Below, one piece after another: positions 1-7,713 of a DNA stretch of 46,126 nucleotides. The stretch lies in NCBI GenBank assembly GCA_018401355.1, contig JAGYLD010000013.1:1-46126 (forward strand), given 5' to 3'. Position 1 is the stretch's first letter. Every line of letters starts with the position of its first letter. The position numbers and the translations under genes were made by a program. The notes under the pieces were generated by a model, which saw nothing but the letters and a program-made list of their open reading frames with translations, had not been told where the DNA came from and did no database searches. Source of the DNA: Bacteroidales bacterium. Its GTDB lineage: Bacteria > Bacteroidota > Bacteroidia > Bacteroidales > B18-G4.

Positions 1-1
1 T

Positions 2-838
2 TCAGAGGAGCTGAACAACTTTAAAAGGCATGCCGGTCAGCAGTATATTGCCAACATGATCAGGCAATTCACCAGTGGAAGCTCCATGATCCGCAGCCGT
101 GCAGATCACCTTTTCAACGGTTGTAAGAAAAAGAACCTGCTGGATGATAAGGTACAGGAATATTATTCTATTCGTTGTGTACCTCAAATCCTGGGTCCTG
201 TTCATGATACCATCAGGAATGTCATGGAGGTGATCGTAAACGAAGTGAATTCAGTGAACGACAACCCTGTTATTGATGATAGTCGTGGAAATGTTTTCCA
301 TGGTGGAAATTTCCATGGGGATTATATTTCCCTTGAAATGGATAAACTGAGGATGGCCATTACAAGGCTGTCAATGCTCTCTGAAAGGCAGCTCAATTAC
401 CTGATGAACGACAAGCTGAATGAAAAGTGGCCGCCATTTGTCAACTTAGGCAAGTTAGGCCTGAATCTTGGAATGCAGGGGGTTCAGTTTACTGCTACTT
501 CCACGGTTGCCGAAAATCAAACCCTGTCCAATTCCATGTACGTGCACAGCATCCCAAACAACAATGATAATCAGGATATTGTAAGCATGGGAACCAATGC
601 AGCATTGCTAACCAGCAAGGTTATTGACAATGCATTCCAGGTCTTGTCCATTCAACTGATGGCTTTGATCCAGGCAGTTGATTATCTCGGTAACAGTTCC
701 GGATTATCTCCTGTTTCGCTCAAGTACTATAATGAGCTCAGGACTTTGGTACCCCGCTTTGAAAAGGATTCACCAAAATATAAAGAAATTGAAATCATCA
801 GGAATTACCTGACGAACAATTGTATTTCAGTTTCATGA
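2..838 (+). CDS. Aromatic amino acid ammonia-lyase (HAL/PAL family), C-terminal part
   Basis: This is the C-terminal ~278 residues of a lyase cut by the left edge; the frame is open from base 2, so the first ATG (56) is internal. Family hallmarks are YSIRCVPQILGP, NSVNDNPVI, GNFHGDYISLEMDK and ENQTLSNSMYVHSIP, the conserved core around the active site. The Ala-Ser-Gly that forms the MIO cofactor and the residues that separate tyrosine from histidine specificity lie outside the window. In flexirubin clusters the homologue is a tyrosine ammonia-lyase that makes 4-coumarate, the aryl starter. The neighbourhood favours that role, but a histidase cannot be excluded from this part alone. Confidence 0.88.
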   Translation, partial: SEELNNFKRHAGQQYIANMIRQFTSGSSMIRSRADHLFNGCKKKNLLDDKVQEYYSIRCVPQILGPVHDTIRNVMEVIVNEVNSVNDNPVIDDSRGNVFHGGNFHGDYISLEMDKLRMAITRLSMLSERQLNYLMNDKLNEKWPPFVNLGKLGLNLGMQGVQFTATSTVAENQTLSNSMYVHSIPNNNDNQDIVSMGTNAALLTSKVIDNAFQVLSIQLMALIQAVDYLGNSSGLSPVSLKYYNELRTLVPRFEKDSPKYKEIEIIRNYLTNNCISVS

Positions 839-983
839 TAAAACTTTTGTCAGATAAAATCAGGATAGAATCCTTCAAATAGGTTGTTTTTTTGAATTAA
901 TTTGAAGCCTTCTTACCAGGAGCATATCGGTTATATAAAAAACCACGAACAAAAGACCTTGGCAAAGCGTTAAAAAAAGAGAT

Positions 984-1712
984 ATGAAATATGCATTAGT
1001 CACCGGCGGTTCAAGAGGAATAGGAAGGGCAGTATGTTTAAGCCTTGCCAGGATGGGATATCATGTTATAGTGAATTATCGTTCCGGTAAGGAAAGCGCT
1101 GAGGAAACCCTGAATATGATCAACAATGAAGGTAGTTCAGGGGAACTATTACCTTTTGATGTTTCAAACAGGGAAGAAGTAAAACAGGCGCTTTCATCCT
1201 GGAAAGAAAAACACCCTGAAGGCTACATTGAGGTACTGGTAAACAATGCAGGTATCAGACAGGATGCCCTCCTGGTATGGATGAAGCCGGAGGAGTGGGA
1301 CAAGGTAATATCCACCAACCTCGGCAGTTTTTATAATGTAACGCAGGCTTTGATCCAGGATATGCTGATCAAAAAATGCGGAAGGATTGTCAATATGGTG
1401 TCACTTTCCGGATTGAAGGGCTTGCCGGGGCAGGCAAATTATTCTGCTGCCAAAGGGGGTGTTATAGCGGCCACAAAAGCCCTGGCCCAGGAGGTGGGAA
1501 GGAAAGGCGTGACGGTAAATGCGGTAGCTCCGGGTTATATCCGGACAGATATGACAAAGGACCTGGATGAGAAACAGCTTAAAAACCTTATCCCGATGAA
1601 TCGATTTGGCACACCGGAAGAAGTTGCCTCGGTGGTTGCTTTCCTGGCATCTGAAAAATCTTCGTATATTTCCGGCCAGGTAATATCTGTAAATGGAGGT
1701 TTGTATACTTAA
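984..1712 (+). CDS. fabG: 3-oxoacyl-ACP reductase, FabG-like SDR
   Basis: A 242-residue classical short-chain dehydrogenase. The N-terminal TGGSRGIG motif binds NADP(H), NNAG follows near residue 88, and the catalytic set is Ser140, Tyr153 and Lys157 (YSAAK). PGYIRTDM and the C-terminal SSYISGQVISVNGG stretch are typical of FabG. It should reduce the 3-oxo group formed by the cluster ketosynthases during polyene elongation. It lies 145 bp after the lyase and 24 bp before the first ketosynthase, in the same direction. Assignment to FabG rather than another SDR rests on motifs plus the ACP and ketosynthase neighbours. Confidence 0.9.
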   Translation: MKYALVTGGSRGIGRAVCLSLARMGYHVIVNYRSGKESAEETLNMINNEGSSGELLPFDVSNREEVKQALSSWKEKHPEGYIEVLVNNAGIRQDALLVWMKPEEWDKVISTNLGSFYNVTQALIQDMLIKKCGRIVNMVSLSGLKGLPGQANYSAAKGGVIAATKALAQEVGRKGVTVNAVAPGYIRTDMTKDLDEKQLKNLIPMNRFGTPEEVASVVAFLASEKSSYISGQVISVNGGLYT

Positions 1713-1736
1713 AGGACTAATAAAACAATTATTTCT

Positions 1737-2954
1737 ATGAATCGTGTTGTAATAACGGGATTTGGGATTTATTCGACCATAGGCAAGAATATCGAAGAGG
1801 TGAAACAATCTTTGATGGAGGGGAGATCAGGCATCGGGCTTGATCCTGAAAGAAAAGATTTTGGATACAGGTCGGGATTAACAGGAATGATAGAGCGGCC
1901 TAAGCTCAAAGGATTGTTAGACAGGCGAACCCGTGTCTGTATGGCTGAGCAGGGGGAATATGCCTATATGTCGACAAAGGAAGCACTGGAAATGGCTAAA
2001 ATGGATGAGGATTTCCTTGAGAAAAATGAGATAGGGCTGATCTTTGGAAATGACAGTTCCTCGACGCCGGTGATAGAATCCATTGACATTGTCAGAGAAA
2101 AGAAAGATACACAGATGATGGGTTCCGGAGCTATATTTCAGTCGATGAATTCTACCATTACCATGAATTTTTCCGTGATCTTTAAGATCAAAGGCATCAA
2201 TTATACGATCAGTGCGGCATGTGCAAGTGGCTCTCATGCTCTTGGCATGGCGTATATACTCATAAAAAATGGTTACCAGGATTGTATTATCGCTGGTGGT
2301 GGTCAGGAGGTGAACGTATATTCAATGGGGAGCTTTGATGCCCTCAGTGCTTTTTCTGTTAACGAGGCAGAACCGACAAAAGCTTCCAGACCTTTTGATA
2401 AAGACCGTGACGGACTGGTACCCAGTGGGGGAGGTGCAACGCTTATCCTGGAAAGTTATGAGCATGCTGTTAAAAGAGGGGCGCCGATAATTGCCGAATT
2501 AATTGGGTATGGTTTCTCTTCAGATGGCGTTCATATATCGGTTCCTACTGTGAGTGGACCCATCAGAGCCATGAAAATGTCTATAAAGGATGCCGGTGTT
2601 GAACTGGACCAATTCGATTATATCAATGCCCATGCAACTTCAACACCTGTGGGGGATATGAATGAAGCAAAAGCCATCAGGGAAGTGTTTGGTAATGTTA
2701 AACCACTTATAAGCTCTACCAAATCGATGACAGGCCATGAGATGTGGATGGGAGGAGCCAGTGAGATCATCTATTCACTGATCATGATGCAAAATTCCTT
2801 TGTTGCTCCGAATATTAATTTCCGAAACCCTGATGAATATTCACAATATCTGAATATTACAAATAAAAAAGTAGATAAGGAAATAAACCTTTTCCTTTCT
2901 AATTCGTTTGGCTTTGGAGGAACAAACTCTGCACTTATTCTTAAAAAGATATAG
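1737..2954 (+). CDS. Beta-ketoacyl-ACP synthase, FabF/KAS II type
   Basis: A 405-residue thiolase-fold condensing enzyme with an intact Cys-His-His triad: Cys162 in SAACASGSHALG, His299 in NAHATSTPVGD and His334 in TGHEMWMGGA. The glycine-rich C-terminus SNSFGFGGTNSALIL is standard for the family. It performs decarboxylative condensation of malonyl-ACP with an acyl chain. It follows fabG by 24 bp. It has no adjacent cysteine-less partner, so it may act as a homodimer, as described for ApeR-type enzymes of aryl polyene clusters; that parallel is inference. Confidence 0.92.
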   Translation: MNRVVITGFGIYSTIGKNIEEVKQSLMEGRSGIGLDPERKDFGYRSGLTGMIERPKLKGLLDRRTRVCMAEQGEYAYMSTKEALEMAKMDEDFLEKNEIGLIFGNDSSSTPVIESIDIVREKKDTQMMGSGAIFQSMNSTITMNFSVIFKIKGINYTISAACASGSHALGMAYILIKNGYQDCIIAGGGQEVNVYSMGSFDALSAFSVNEAEPTKASRPFDKDRDGLVPSGGGATLILESYEHAVKRGAPIIAELIGYGFSSDGVHISVPTVSGPIRAMKMSIKDAGVELDQFDYINAHATSTPVGDMNEAKAIREVFGNVKPLISSTKSMTGHEMWMGGASEIIYSLIMMQNSFVAPNINFRNPDEYSQYLNITNKKVDKEINLFLSNSFGFGGTNSALILKKI

Positions 2955-2957
2955 CAG

Positions 2958-2989
2958 TTTGTCTATTTTTGCAATTATTAATAATTTTG
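2958..2989 (+). promoter_or_regulatory. Candidate Bacteroidota promoter upstream of the first ACP gene
   Basis: TTTG at 2958-2961, a 20-base spacer, then TAATTTTG at 2982-2989, which fits the phylum's -33/-7 pattern (TTG, about 17-23 bases, TAnnTTTG). A start site near 2996 would give a leader of roughly 43 bases before the ACP start. A second -7 match (TATTTTTG, 2964-2971) overlaps it without a good -33 element. It could raise ACP expression relative to the upstream genes. Confidence 0.45.
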
Positions 2990-3038
2990 TGCTACCTAAT
3001 CAAAACTTAAGATATTGTCAAGATATTACCATTGAGCG

Positions 3039-3290
3039 ATGAAGAAACAAGATGTAATAGATAAGGTCAATGCCTTTCTTATAGACGAATTTGAAATAGA
3101 ACCAGAACTCATTAAGCCTGAAGCAACCTGGCAGGATATAGGTGTAGACTCTCTGGATTTTGTCGACATAGTTGTCATAGTGGATAACACTTTTGGCATT
3201 AAGCTAAAAGGTGAGGATATGGCAGATGTACAAACCCTTGATGATTTTTACAATTTCCTGGAGAAAAGGATCAATGTTATTGCAGCCTGA
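3039..3290 (+). CDS. Acyl carrier protein (first)
   Basis: An 83-residue acidic helical protein with the phosphopantetheine attachment motif GVDSLDFVDIV; Ser38 is the modified serine. The length and the downstream GEDMADVQTLDDFYNF segment match stand-alone ACPs. It would carry growing chains for the surrounding ketosynthases, FabG and dehydratase-like proteins. It sits 84 bp after a ketosynthase and 24 bp before an acyltransferase. A second, distinct ACP lies at 10536, so the polyene and alkyl branches may use different carriers (inference). Confidence 0.93.
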   Translation: MKKQDVIDKVNAFLIDEFEIEPELIKPEATWQDIGVDSLDFVDIVVIVDNTFGIKLKGEDMADVQTLDDFYNFLEKRINVIAA

Positions 3291-3314
3291 GTTTTGCTTT
3301 TAAACTAATTGCCG

Positions 3315-4199
3315 ATGTCTTCCTGGAAAGGAAAAACCCGTGGAGGTGTAATAGGCTATTCTATATTTATTTTTACCATCAAATACCTTGGTACAGGATC
3401 GGCCTATTTCCTGCTTTATTTTGTGGCATTGTATTATTGGATCTTTTCCAGGAAAAGATATCTGAAATATTATTTCCGAAACAGGCTGGGATATAGTTCA
3501 ATAAAAACCAGACTTTCTGTTTACAAGTTATATTATAAGTTTGGACAAGTACTTATTGATAAAGTGGTTTTATTAAGTGGAATACACACACCATTTTCTT
3601 TTGACCTTGATGGTGATCATCACCTCAGGAATATGAAAGAAGGAGGAATGTTGATTGGTGCCCATATGGGTAACTGGGAGATTGCATCCCAATTGCTCCA
3701 GAACCTTCCACATAGAATATATATTGTAATGTACGATGAAGAACATCAGCGGATCAAGGCCCTCCTTGATAATGTGATGAAAGAAAAAGCTTTTGAAATA
3801 ATCCCCATCAAAAATGATCTCTCTCATATTATTGCTATTCATAAAGCACTTAAGGAAAAGGGCCTGGTTGTAATGCATGGTGACCGCTATGTTGAGGGTA
3901 GCAAGACACTTGAGGCATCTGTGCTGGGGAAGAAAGCAAAGTTGCCTTTTGGTCCTTTTCTTCTTGCCGTAAAATCAGGATTTCCTGTTACTTTTGTCTT
4001 CGCAATGAAAGAAACTTCCAGGCACTATCATTTTTTCGCCACTGAGCCAAAAATTTATAACAAGGAAAATAAAATTGCGGAGCAAAAAGCCATTAATGAA
4101 GTGTTGAAGGATTACATAAATGTGCTTGAAACAAAAATTAATCAATACCCGGAGCATTGGTTTAATTTTCACGATTTCTGGGGAATAGATGAGCAATGA
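3315..4199 (+). CDS. LpxL/HtrB-family acyltransferase
   Basis: A 294-residue protein with hydrophobic N-terminal segments (about residues 10-45) and the lipid A acyltransferase signature H(X)4E as His117-Met-Gly-Asn-Trp-Glu122. This family transfers acyl chains from ACP to membrane acceptors at the inner membrane. ATG 3315 was chosen over the in-frame TTG at 3309. It follows the ACP by 24 bp, and its stop overlaps the next start (ATGA). In flexirubin-type clusters such enzymes are candidates for moving a finished acyl chain from the ACP onto an acceptor. The true acceptor is not evident from sequence. Confidence 0.87.
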   Translation: MSSWKGKTRGGVIGYSIFIFTIKYLGTGSAYFLLYFVALYYWIFSRKRYLKYYFRNRLGYSSIKTRLSVYKLYYKFGQVLIDKVVLLSGIHTPFSFDLDGDHHLRNMKEGGMLIGAHMGNWEIASQLLQNLPHRIYIVMYDEEHQRIKALLDNVMKEKAFEIIPIKNDLSHIIAIHKALKEKGLVVMHGDRYVEGSKTLEASVLGKKAKLPFGPFLLAVKSGFPVTFVFAMKETSRHYHFFATEPKIYNKENKIAEQKAINEVLKDYINVLETKINQYPEHWFNFHDFWGIDEQ

Positions 4200-5116
4200 A
4201 GAAAATTTTAATCATTTACTATACACAATCGGGTCAGTTGAAAGAGATCATTGACAGGGTTTCCTCAGGATTTGATCAGGATGAGATAACAGTTGATCTT
4301 CATGAAATGAAGCCTGTTAATTCATACCCTTTCCCATGGAATAAGGACACTTTTTTTGATGCCTTTCCGGAATCTGTTCAGGGTATTCCATGTGAAATCC
4401 ACAGATTGAACATTGATCCATCAATTAATTATGATCTTGTAATCCTCGCTTACCAGGTATGGTATCTCTCGCCTTCAATCCCGTTCTGGTCCTTTTTGAT
4501 TAGTGATCAGGCCAGGGAAATACTTCAGGACAAGCCCATAATTACCATACTTGGGGTACGGAATATGTGGATCATGGCCCAGGAAAGGATAAGAAAAAAG
4601 ATTTCTGAATATGGGGGCAATCATGTTGGAAATATTGTTCTCCAGGATAAACATCAGAACCTGATAAGTGTGGTTACTATCGTACACTGGCTTTACACGG
4701 CTGATAAAGGAAGGTTTGGTATATTTCCCCCTGCCGGGGTTTCGGATAAAGACATAAATGAATCGGAAAAGTTTGGCAGGATCATAGCCAAATACATGAT
4801 GGAGGATGATTATTTGAATATGCAGAAAGAACTCGTTGAAGCTGGCGCAGTAAAGATCATACCTGATCTGATGAGCATCGAGAAGAAGGCCATACATATA
4901 TTCATGGCCTGGTCTAAATTTATCCTGAAAAAAGGCAATGCAGGAGATCCTGCAAGAAAAGGTCGCCTTAATATGTTCCGGATCTATTTGTTTACTGTAA
5001 TATATCTTGTTTCTCCGATTGTTTCAATATTGTTTTACCTGACATGGATTTTTGCCTTCCCTAAGATCCGCAAGGATATTGACTACTTTAAGCTAATGAG
5101 AAAAAAGAGGAAATAA
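4196..5116 (+). CDS. darA: DarA-like aromatase of dialkylresorcinol synthesis (flavodoxin-like)
   Basis: A 306-residue protein opening with a flavodoxin-like nucleotide-binding start (KKILIIYYTQSGQLKEI). A hydrophobic stretch lies near residues 263-285, followed by a basic tail, so it may sit at the membrane. It resembles DarA of dialkylresorcinol pathways. From published work on the family, DarB makes a 1,3-cyclohexanedione and DarA aromatises it to the resorcinol. It overlaps the preceding acyltransferase by 4 bp and directly precedes the DarB-like gene, the canonical pairing. The name rests on overall resemblance plus this pairing. Confidence 0.82.
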   Translation: MKKILIIYYTQSGQLKEIIDRVSSGFDQDEITVDLHEMKPVNSYPFPWNKDTFFDAFPESVQGIPCEIHRLNIDPSINYDLVILAYQVWYLSPSIPFWSFLISDQAREILQDKPIITILGVRNMWIMAQERIRKKISEYGGNHVGNIVLQDKHQNLISVVTIVHWLYTADKGRFGIFPPAGVSDKDINESEKFGRIIAKYMMEDDYLNMQKELVEAGAVKIIPDLMSIEKKAIHIFMAWSKFILKKGNAGDPARKGRLNMFRIYLFTVIYLVSPIVSILFYLTWIFAFPKIRKDIDYFKLMRKKRK

Positions 5117-5131
5117 ATTATCTACAATTTA

Positions 5132-5139
5132 TATATTTG
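5132..5139 (+). promoter_or_regulatory. Possible -7 element before the DarB-like gene
   Basis: TATATTTG, a full match to TAnnTTTG, lies 23 bases before the ATG at 5163 in the short gap after the DarA-like gene. No TTG is found at the expected -33 distance, so this is weak evidence for an internal promoter. Confidence 0.25.
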
Positions 5140-5162
5140 CTTCACTCAATGAATGACAAGGT

Positions 5163-6302
5163 ATGACTAACGAAGTATACATTAACAGAATCTCAAGCTT
5201 CCTCCCCAATGAAAAAGTTGGCAATGTTGAGATGGAGGATTATTTGGGCAGGATAGACAACCAGGATTCTAAAGGAAAGGGTCTGGTTCTCAGGAATAAT
5301 GGTATCAAAACTAGATATTATGCCCTGGACAAAGACGGCAATGTGACCCATACCAATGCAGAGATCACAGCGGAAGCCATCAGGAAATTGTTCGATAAGG
5401 AAATATCAATGGATCAAGTAGAGCTTTTGGCTTGTGGTACGACCTCTCCTGACCAGCATTTACCCTCACATACTTCTATGGTTCATGGTTTATTGGAATG
5501 CCCTCCTGTGGAAATTATGTCCCCTGCAGGTGCCTGCAATGCCGGCATGCAAGCTATGAAATATGCTTTTCTATCCGTTGCAAGTGGCAATTCATCCAAT
5601 GCGGTATGTGCAGGCTCTGAAAGATTTTCCCCATACATGCTTGCAAAAAACTTTGAGAGTGAGACTGCCAGATTAAAAGAGTTAAAAAAGAATCCTTTTA
5701 TTGCATTTGAAAAGGACTTCCTTCGCTGGATGCTTTCTGACGGAGCTGGCGCTGCATTTATACAGGATAAACCCAATAATTCAGGATTGTCCTATAAGAT
5801 TGATTGGATAGAATTTAAATCCTTTGCCAATGAATTGGAAACCTGTATGTATGCTGGTGCAGAAAAACTTGGTAATGGTGAATTGAAAAGCTGGCTGGAT
5901 TTTGAACCCGATGAATGGCTTTACAAAACCGTGTTTTCAGTTAAACAGGATGTTAAATTGCTTAGTGCCAACATTGTTCCCAAAGGAACTGCCTTTCTCA
6001 ATGAGGTATTAAAGAGGAAGAATTATAACCTGGATGAAATTGATTTTTTTCTACCACATATTTCCTCAGAGTATTTCAGGAAAAAAATTGAAGAAGAGCT
6101 TAAAAAGTGGAATATGGATATACCTCAGCAAAAATGGTTTACCAACCTGACAAAAGTTGGCAACATTGGATCTGCATCTGTATTCCTTATGTTGGAGGAG
6201 CTGTATAATTCAGGAAAGTTGAAAAAAGGCCATAATATTTTAATTATGGTTCCTGAAAGTGCACGGTTTTCTTATGCTTTTGCTTCATTAAAAGTTGTTT
6301 AG
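5163..6302 (+). CDS. darB: DarB-like KAS III ketosynthase
   Basis: A 379-residue KAS III-type condensing enzyme. The Cys-His-Asn triad is visible as Cys125 (GACNAGMQ), His299 (LPHISSEY) and Asn334 (KVGNIGSAS). DarB condenses two acyl units head to head to a cyclohexanedione that DarA aromatises. Its place right after the DarA-like gene supports DarB over FabH, as does the long middle region. It is followed after only 2 bp by a tiny membrane protein. Confidence 0.87.
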   Translation: MTNEVYINRISSFLPNEKVGNVEMEDYLGRIDNQDSKGKGLVLRNNGIKTRYYALDKDGNVTHTNAEITAEAIRKLFDKEISMDQVELLACGTTSPDQHLPSHTSMVHGLLECPPVEIMSPAGACNAGMQAMKYAFLSVASGNSSNAVCAGSERFSPYMLAKNFESETARLKELKKNPFIAFEKDFLRWMLSDGAGAAFIQDKPNNSGLSYKIDWIEFKSFANELETCMYAGAEKLGNGELKSWLDFEPDEWLYKTVFSVKQDVKLLSANIVPKGTAFLNEVLKRKNYNLDEIDFFLPHISSEYFRKKIEEELKKWNMDIPQQKWFTNLTKVGNIGSASVFLMLEELYNSGKLKKGHNILIMVPESARFSYAFASLKVV

Positions 6303-6304
6303 TT

Positions 6305-6490
6305 ATGGAATTATATGATTTAGTTATCCCGTTCGGCATCCTTACCCTGTTTTTACTAACCATTACAATGTTAATGGGGCTGAAAGTGATCAGGGTCAGG
6401 TTTAAAGTTCATAAAGTATTTGGTTTACTAACCTTTGTTTCAGCAGTTTTACATGCAGGAATAATATTATATTTGTCGTACTTTGAATAA
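6305..6490 (+). CDS. Small membrane protein with H-x13-H helix
   Basis: A 61-residue protein with two predicted membrane helices (about residues 7-28 and 36-58) joined by a basic loop (KVIRVRFKVHK). His36 and His50 sit in the second helix with exactly 13 residues between them. That spacing is used for stacked heme ligands in ferric reductase/NOX-type membrane domains. Dimerisation could supply the second pair of ligands. I recognise no named family. It starts 2 bp after the DarB-like stop, so it is translated with the cluster. Heme binding is inference from spacing alone. Confidence 0.7.
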   Translation: MELYDLVIPFGILTLFLLTITMLMGLKVIRVRFKVHKVFGLLTFVSAVLHAGIILYLSYFE

Positions 6491-6500
6491 ATATTTAATT

Positions 6501-6845
6501 ATGAATACAAGAAAGATTATCTCGATTTTTGCCCTGATGATGATTTCAGTTGGCATATTTGCAACATCACCACAAAAGATTGAACTTAAGTTTGATAAGA
6601 ATACCGGAGTACTGGAGGTTACTATAAAACATAAGTCGAAAGATGTCGAAAAGCATTATATTGATGAGGTTATTGTTGAAGTAAATGACGAAGAGGTAGC
6701 AGTTAAGACAATGGAAGAGCAGAGTGATTCTGTGATTGAAAAACTTGAGTTTACCCTGAAAAACATAAAGAAAGGTGATGAGATCAAGGTTATTGCAAAG
6801 TGCAACAAGTTTGGAAGAAAGTCTGAAAAACTTGAAGTTGAGTGA
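6501..6845 (+). CDS. Small exported superoxide-reductase-like protein
   Basis: A 114-residue protein with a signal peptide (about residues 1-22, ending FATS). ATG 6501 was chosen over TTG 6483. The mature part resembles the desulfoferrodoxin/superoxide reductase fold: EKHYIDEVIVEV (His52) recalls the HxIE-type strand, and AKCNKFG (Cys101) recalls the CNxHG iron site. His44 could be another ligand. The usual histidine after Cys is Phe104 here, so the iron site is altered or lost. Function is unknown. The adjacent H-x13-H membrane protein suggests a joint redox role, which is speculative. A TATATTTG at 6468-6475 could be a local -7 element. Confidence 0.6.
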   Translation: MNTRKIISIFALMMISVGIFATSPQKIELKFDKNTGVLEVTIKHKSKDVEKHYIDEVIVEVNDEEVAVKTMEEQSDSVIEKLEFTLKNIKKGDEIKVIAKCNKFGRKSEKLEVE

Positions 6846-6849
6846 TAAA

Positions 6850-7281
6850 ATGAATCCGGAATTGTCAGGCAGTAAAATTATAGATCTTATACCTCAAAAA
6901 CCACCATTTGTAATGGTTGACGAAGTGATATCCTCTGATGAGGAGTTCACGGAATCAAGTTTTACCATTAAGCCCGATAATGTTTTCATCGACAATGGTG
7001 TGTTTGTTGAGTCTGGTTTGGTGGAAAACATTGCACAGACAATGGCTTTGAGAGGAGGTGTTATAAGGATCAGGGAGAAACGAGATGCTCCCATAGGTTT
7101 GATTGGTGCCATTAAGAACCTGAAAGTATATAGGCTTCCTGAAGTTGGCACAACCATTCAAACAAAAATAAAAATTGAATATGAGGTGCTGATGGCCACA
7201 ATCATCAAAGGTGAAGTTTTTCAGGATGATGAGGTCCTTGCTGAATGTGAGATGAAGATCTTCCTGAAGAAGGAAGAATAA
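6850..7281 (+). CDS. FabZ-like hotdog dehydratase with catalytic His replaced by Gln
   Basis: A 143-residue single hotdog domain. ATG 6850 was chosen because it follows the previous stop by 4 bp; a longer frame would overlap that gene. LIPQKPPFVMVDEV aligns with the FabZ segment PHRYPFLLVDRV, placing Gln where the catalytic His should be, while the active-site Glu appears kept in LVENIAQTMA. Bacteroidota have a subfamily with this PQ-x-PPFVMVD form, so this is probably not a local mutation. It may dehydrate 3-hydroxyacyl-ACP by a modified site or act as a partner of the second hotdog protein at 15078. Confidence 0.8.
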   Translation: MNPELSGSKIIDLIPQKPPFVMVDEVISSDEEFTESSFTIKPDNVFIDNGVFVESGLVENIAQTMALRGGVIRIREKRDAPIGLIGAIKNLKVYRLPEVGTTIQTKIKIEYEVLMATIIKGEVFQDDEVLAECEMKIFLKKEE

Positions 7282-7296
7282 AGACACGTATACACC

Positions 7297-7695
7297 ATGA
7301 AGAAGAATGAAGTTCCGCAGGATGATGCAAACATGCTCGACGGTAAGTTTCGTGAGCCTTGCTACGCTGTGGATGAAAGTGGCAGGTATACCATCGTGAA
7401 GAGTGTAGGATGGGATCCAAAAAACATAGTGATGCAACAGGCATGGGACCATATTCAAAAGAGGGTTCAGGAAGTTAAGAAGAAAGTAATGCAGGGAAAA
7501 CTCAGCCCGCTTGCATATCACATGGAACGGCATCAGATGGATGTCAGACTTCTTGCTTCATATATGGGATTTTCACGATGGAAGGTTAAAAGGCATCTTA
7601 AGCCCGGGAGATTTAATAAGCTTGATCAGGAAGTAATGGAACGATATGCCAAAGTACTGAATGTTACTATTGATGAACTAAAACGTACTGATTAG
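7297..7695 (+). CDS. Small HTH-like protein of the cluster
   Basis: A 132-residue basic protein of unrecognised family. The C-terminal half (about residues 70-130) reads like a helix-turn-helix of the XRE type: LLASYMGFSRWKVKRHLKP, then a helix YAKVLNVTIDELK, as in Cro/CI domains. The N-terminal ~40 residues (VDESGRYTIVKSVGWDPKN) look like a small strand-rich domain, followed by a lysine-rich helix. It lies between the hotdog protein and the BtrH-like gene with gaps of 15 and 18 bp. It may be a cluster regulator, but DNA binding is only inferred. Confidence 0.6.
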   Translation: MKKNEVPQDDANMLDGKFREPCYAVDESGRYTIVKSVGWDPKNIVMQQAWDHIQKRVQEVKKKVMQGKLSPLAYHMERHQMDVRLLASYMGFSRWKVKRHLKPGRFNKLDQEVMERYAKVLNVTIDELKRTD

Positions 7696-7713
7696 ATATA
7701 ATGTATTGCTTAA

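Noticed and set aside
1401-1808. Minus-strand frame opposite fabG and the first KS
   Set aside because: It lies antisense to two well-supported genes and shows no domain or start signal; the same holds for the other antisense frames in the window.
6775-6849. Longer N-terminus for the hotdog protein
   Set aside because: It would overlap the previous gene by about 70 bp; the later ATG fits hotdog domain length and the operon spacing.
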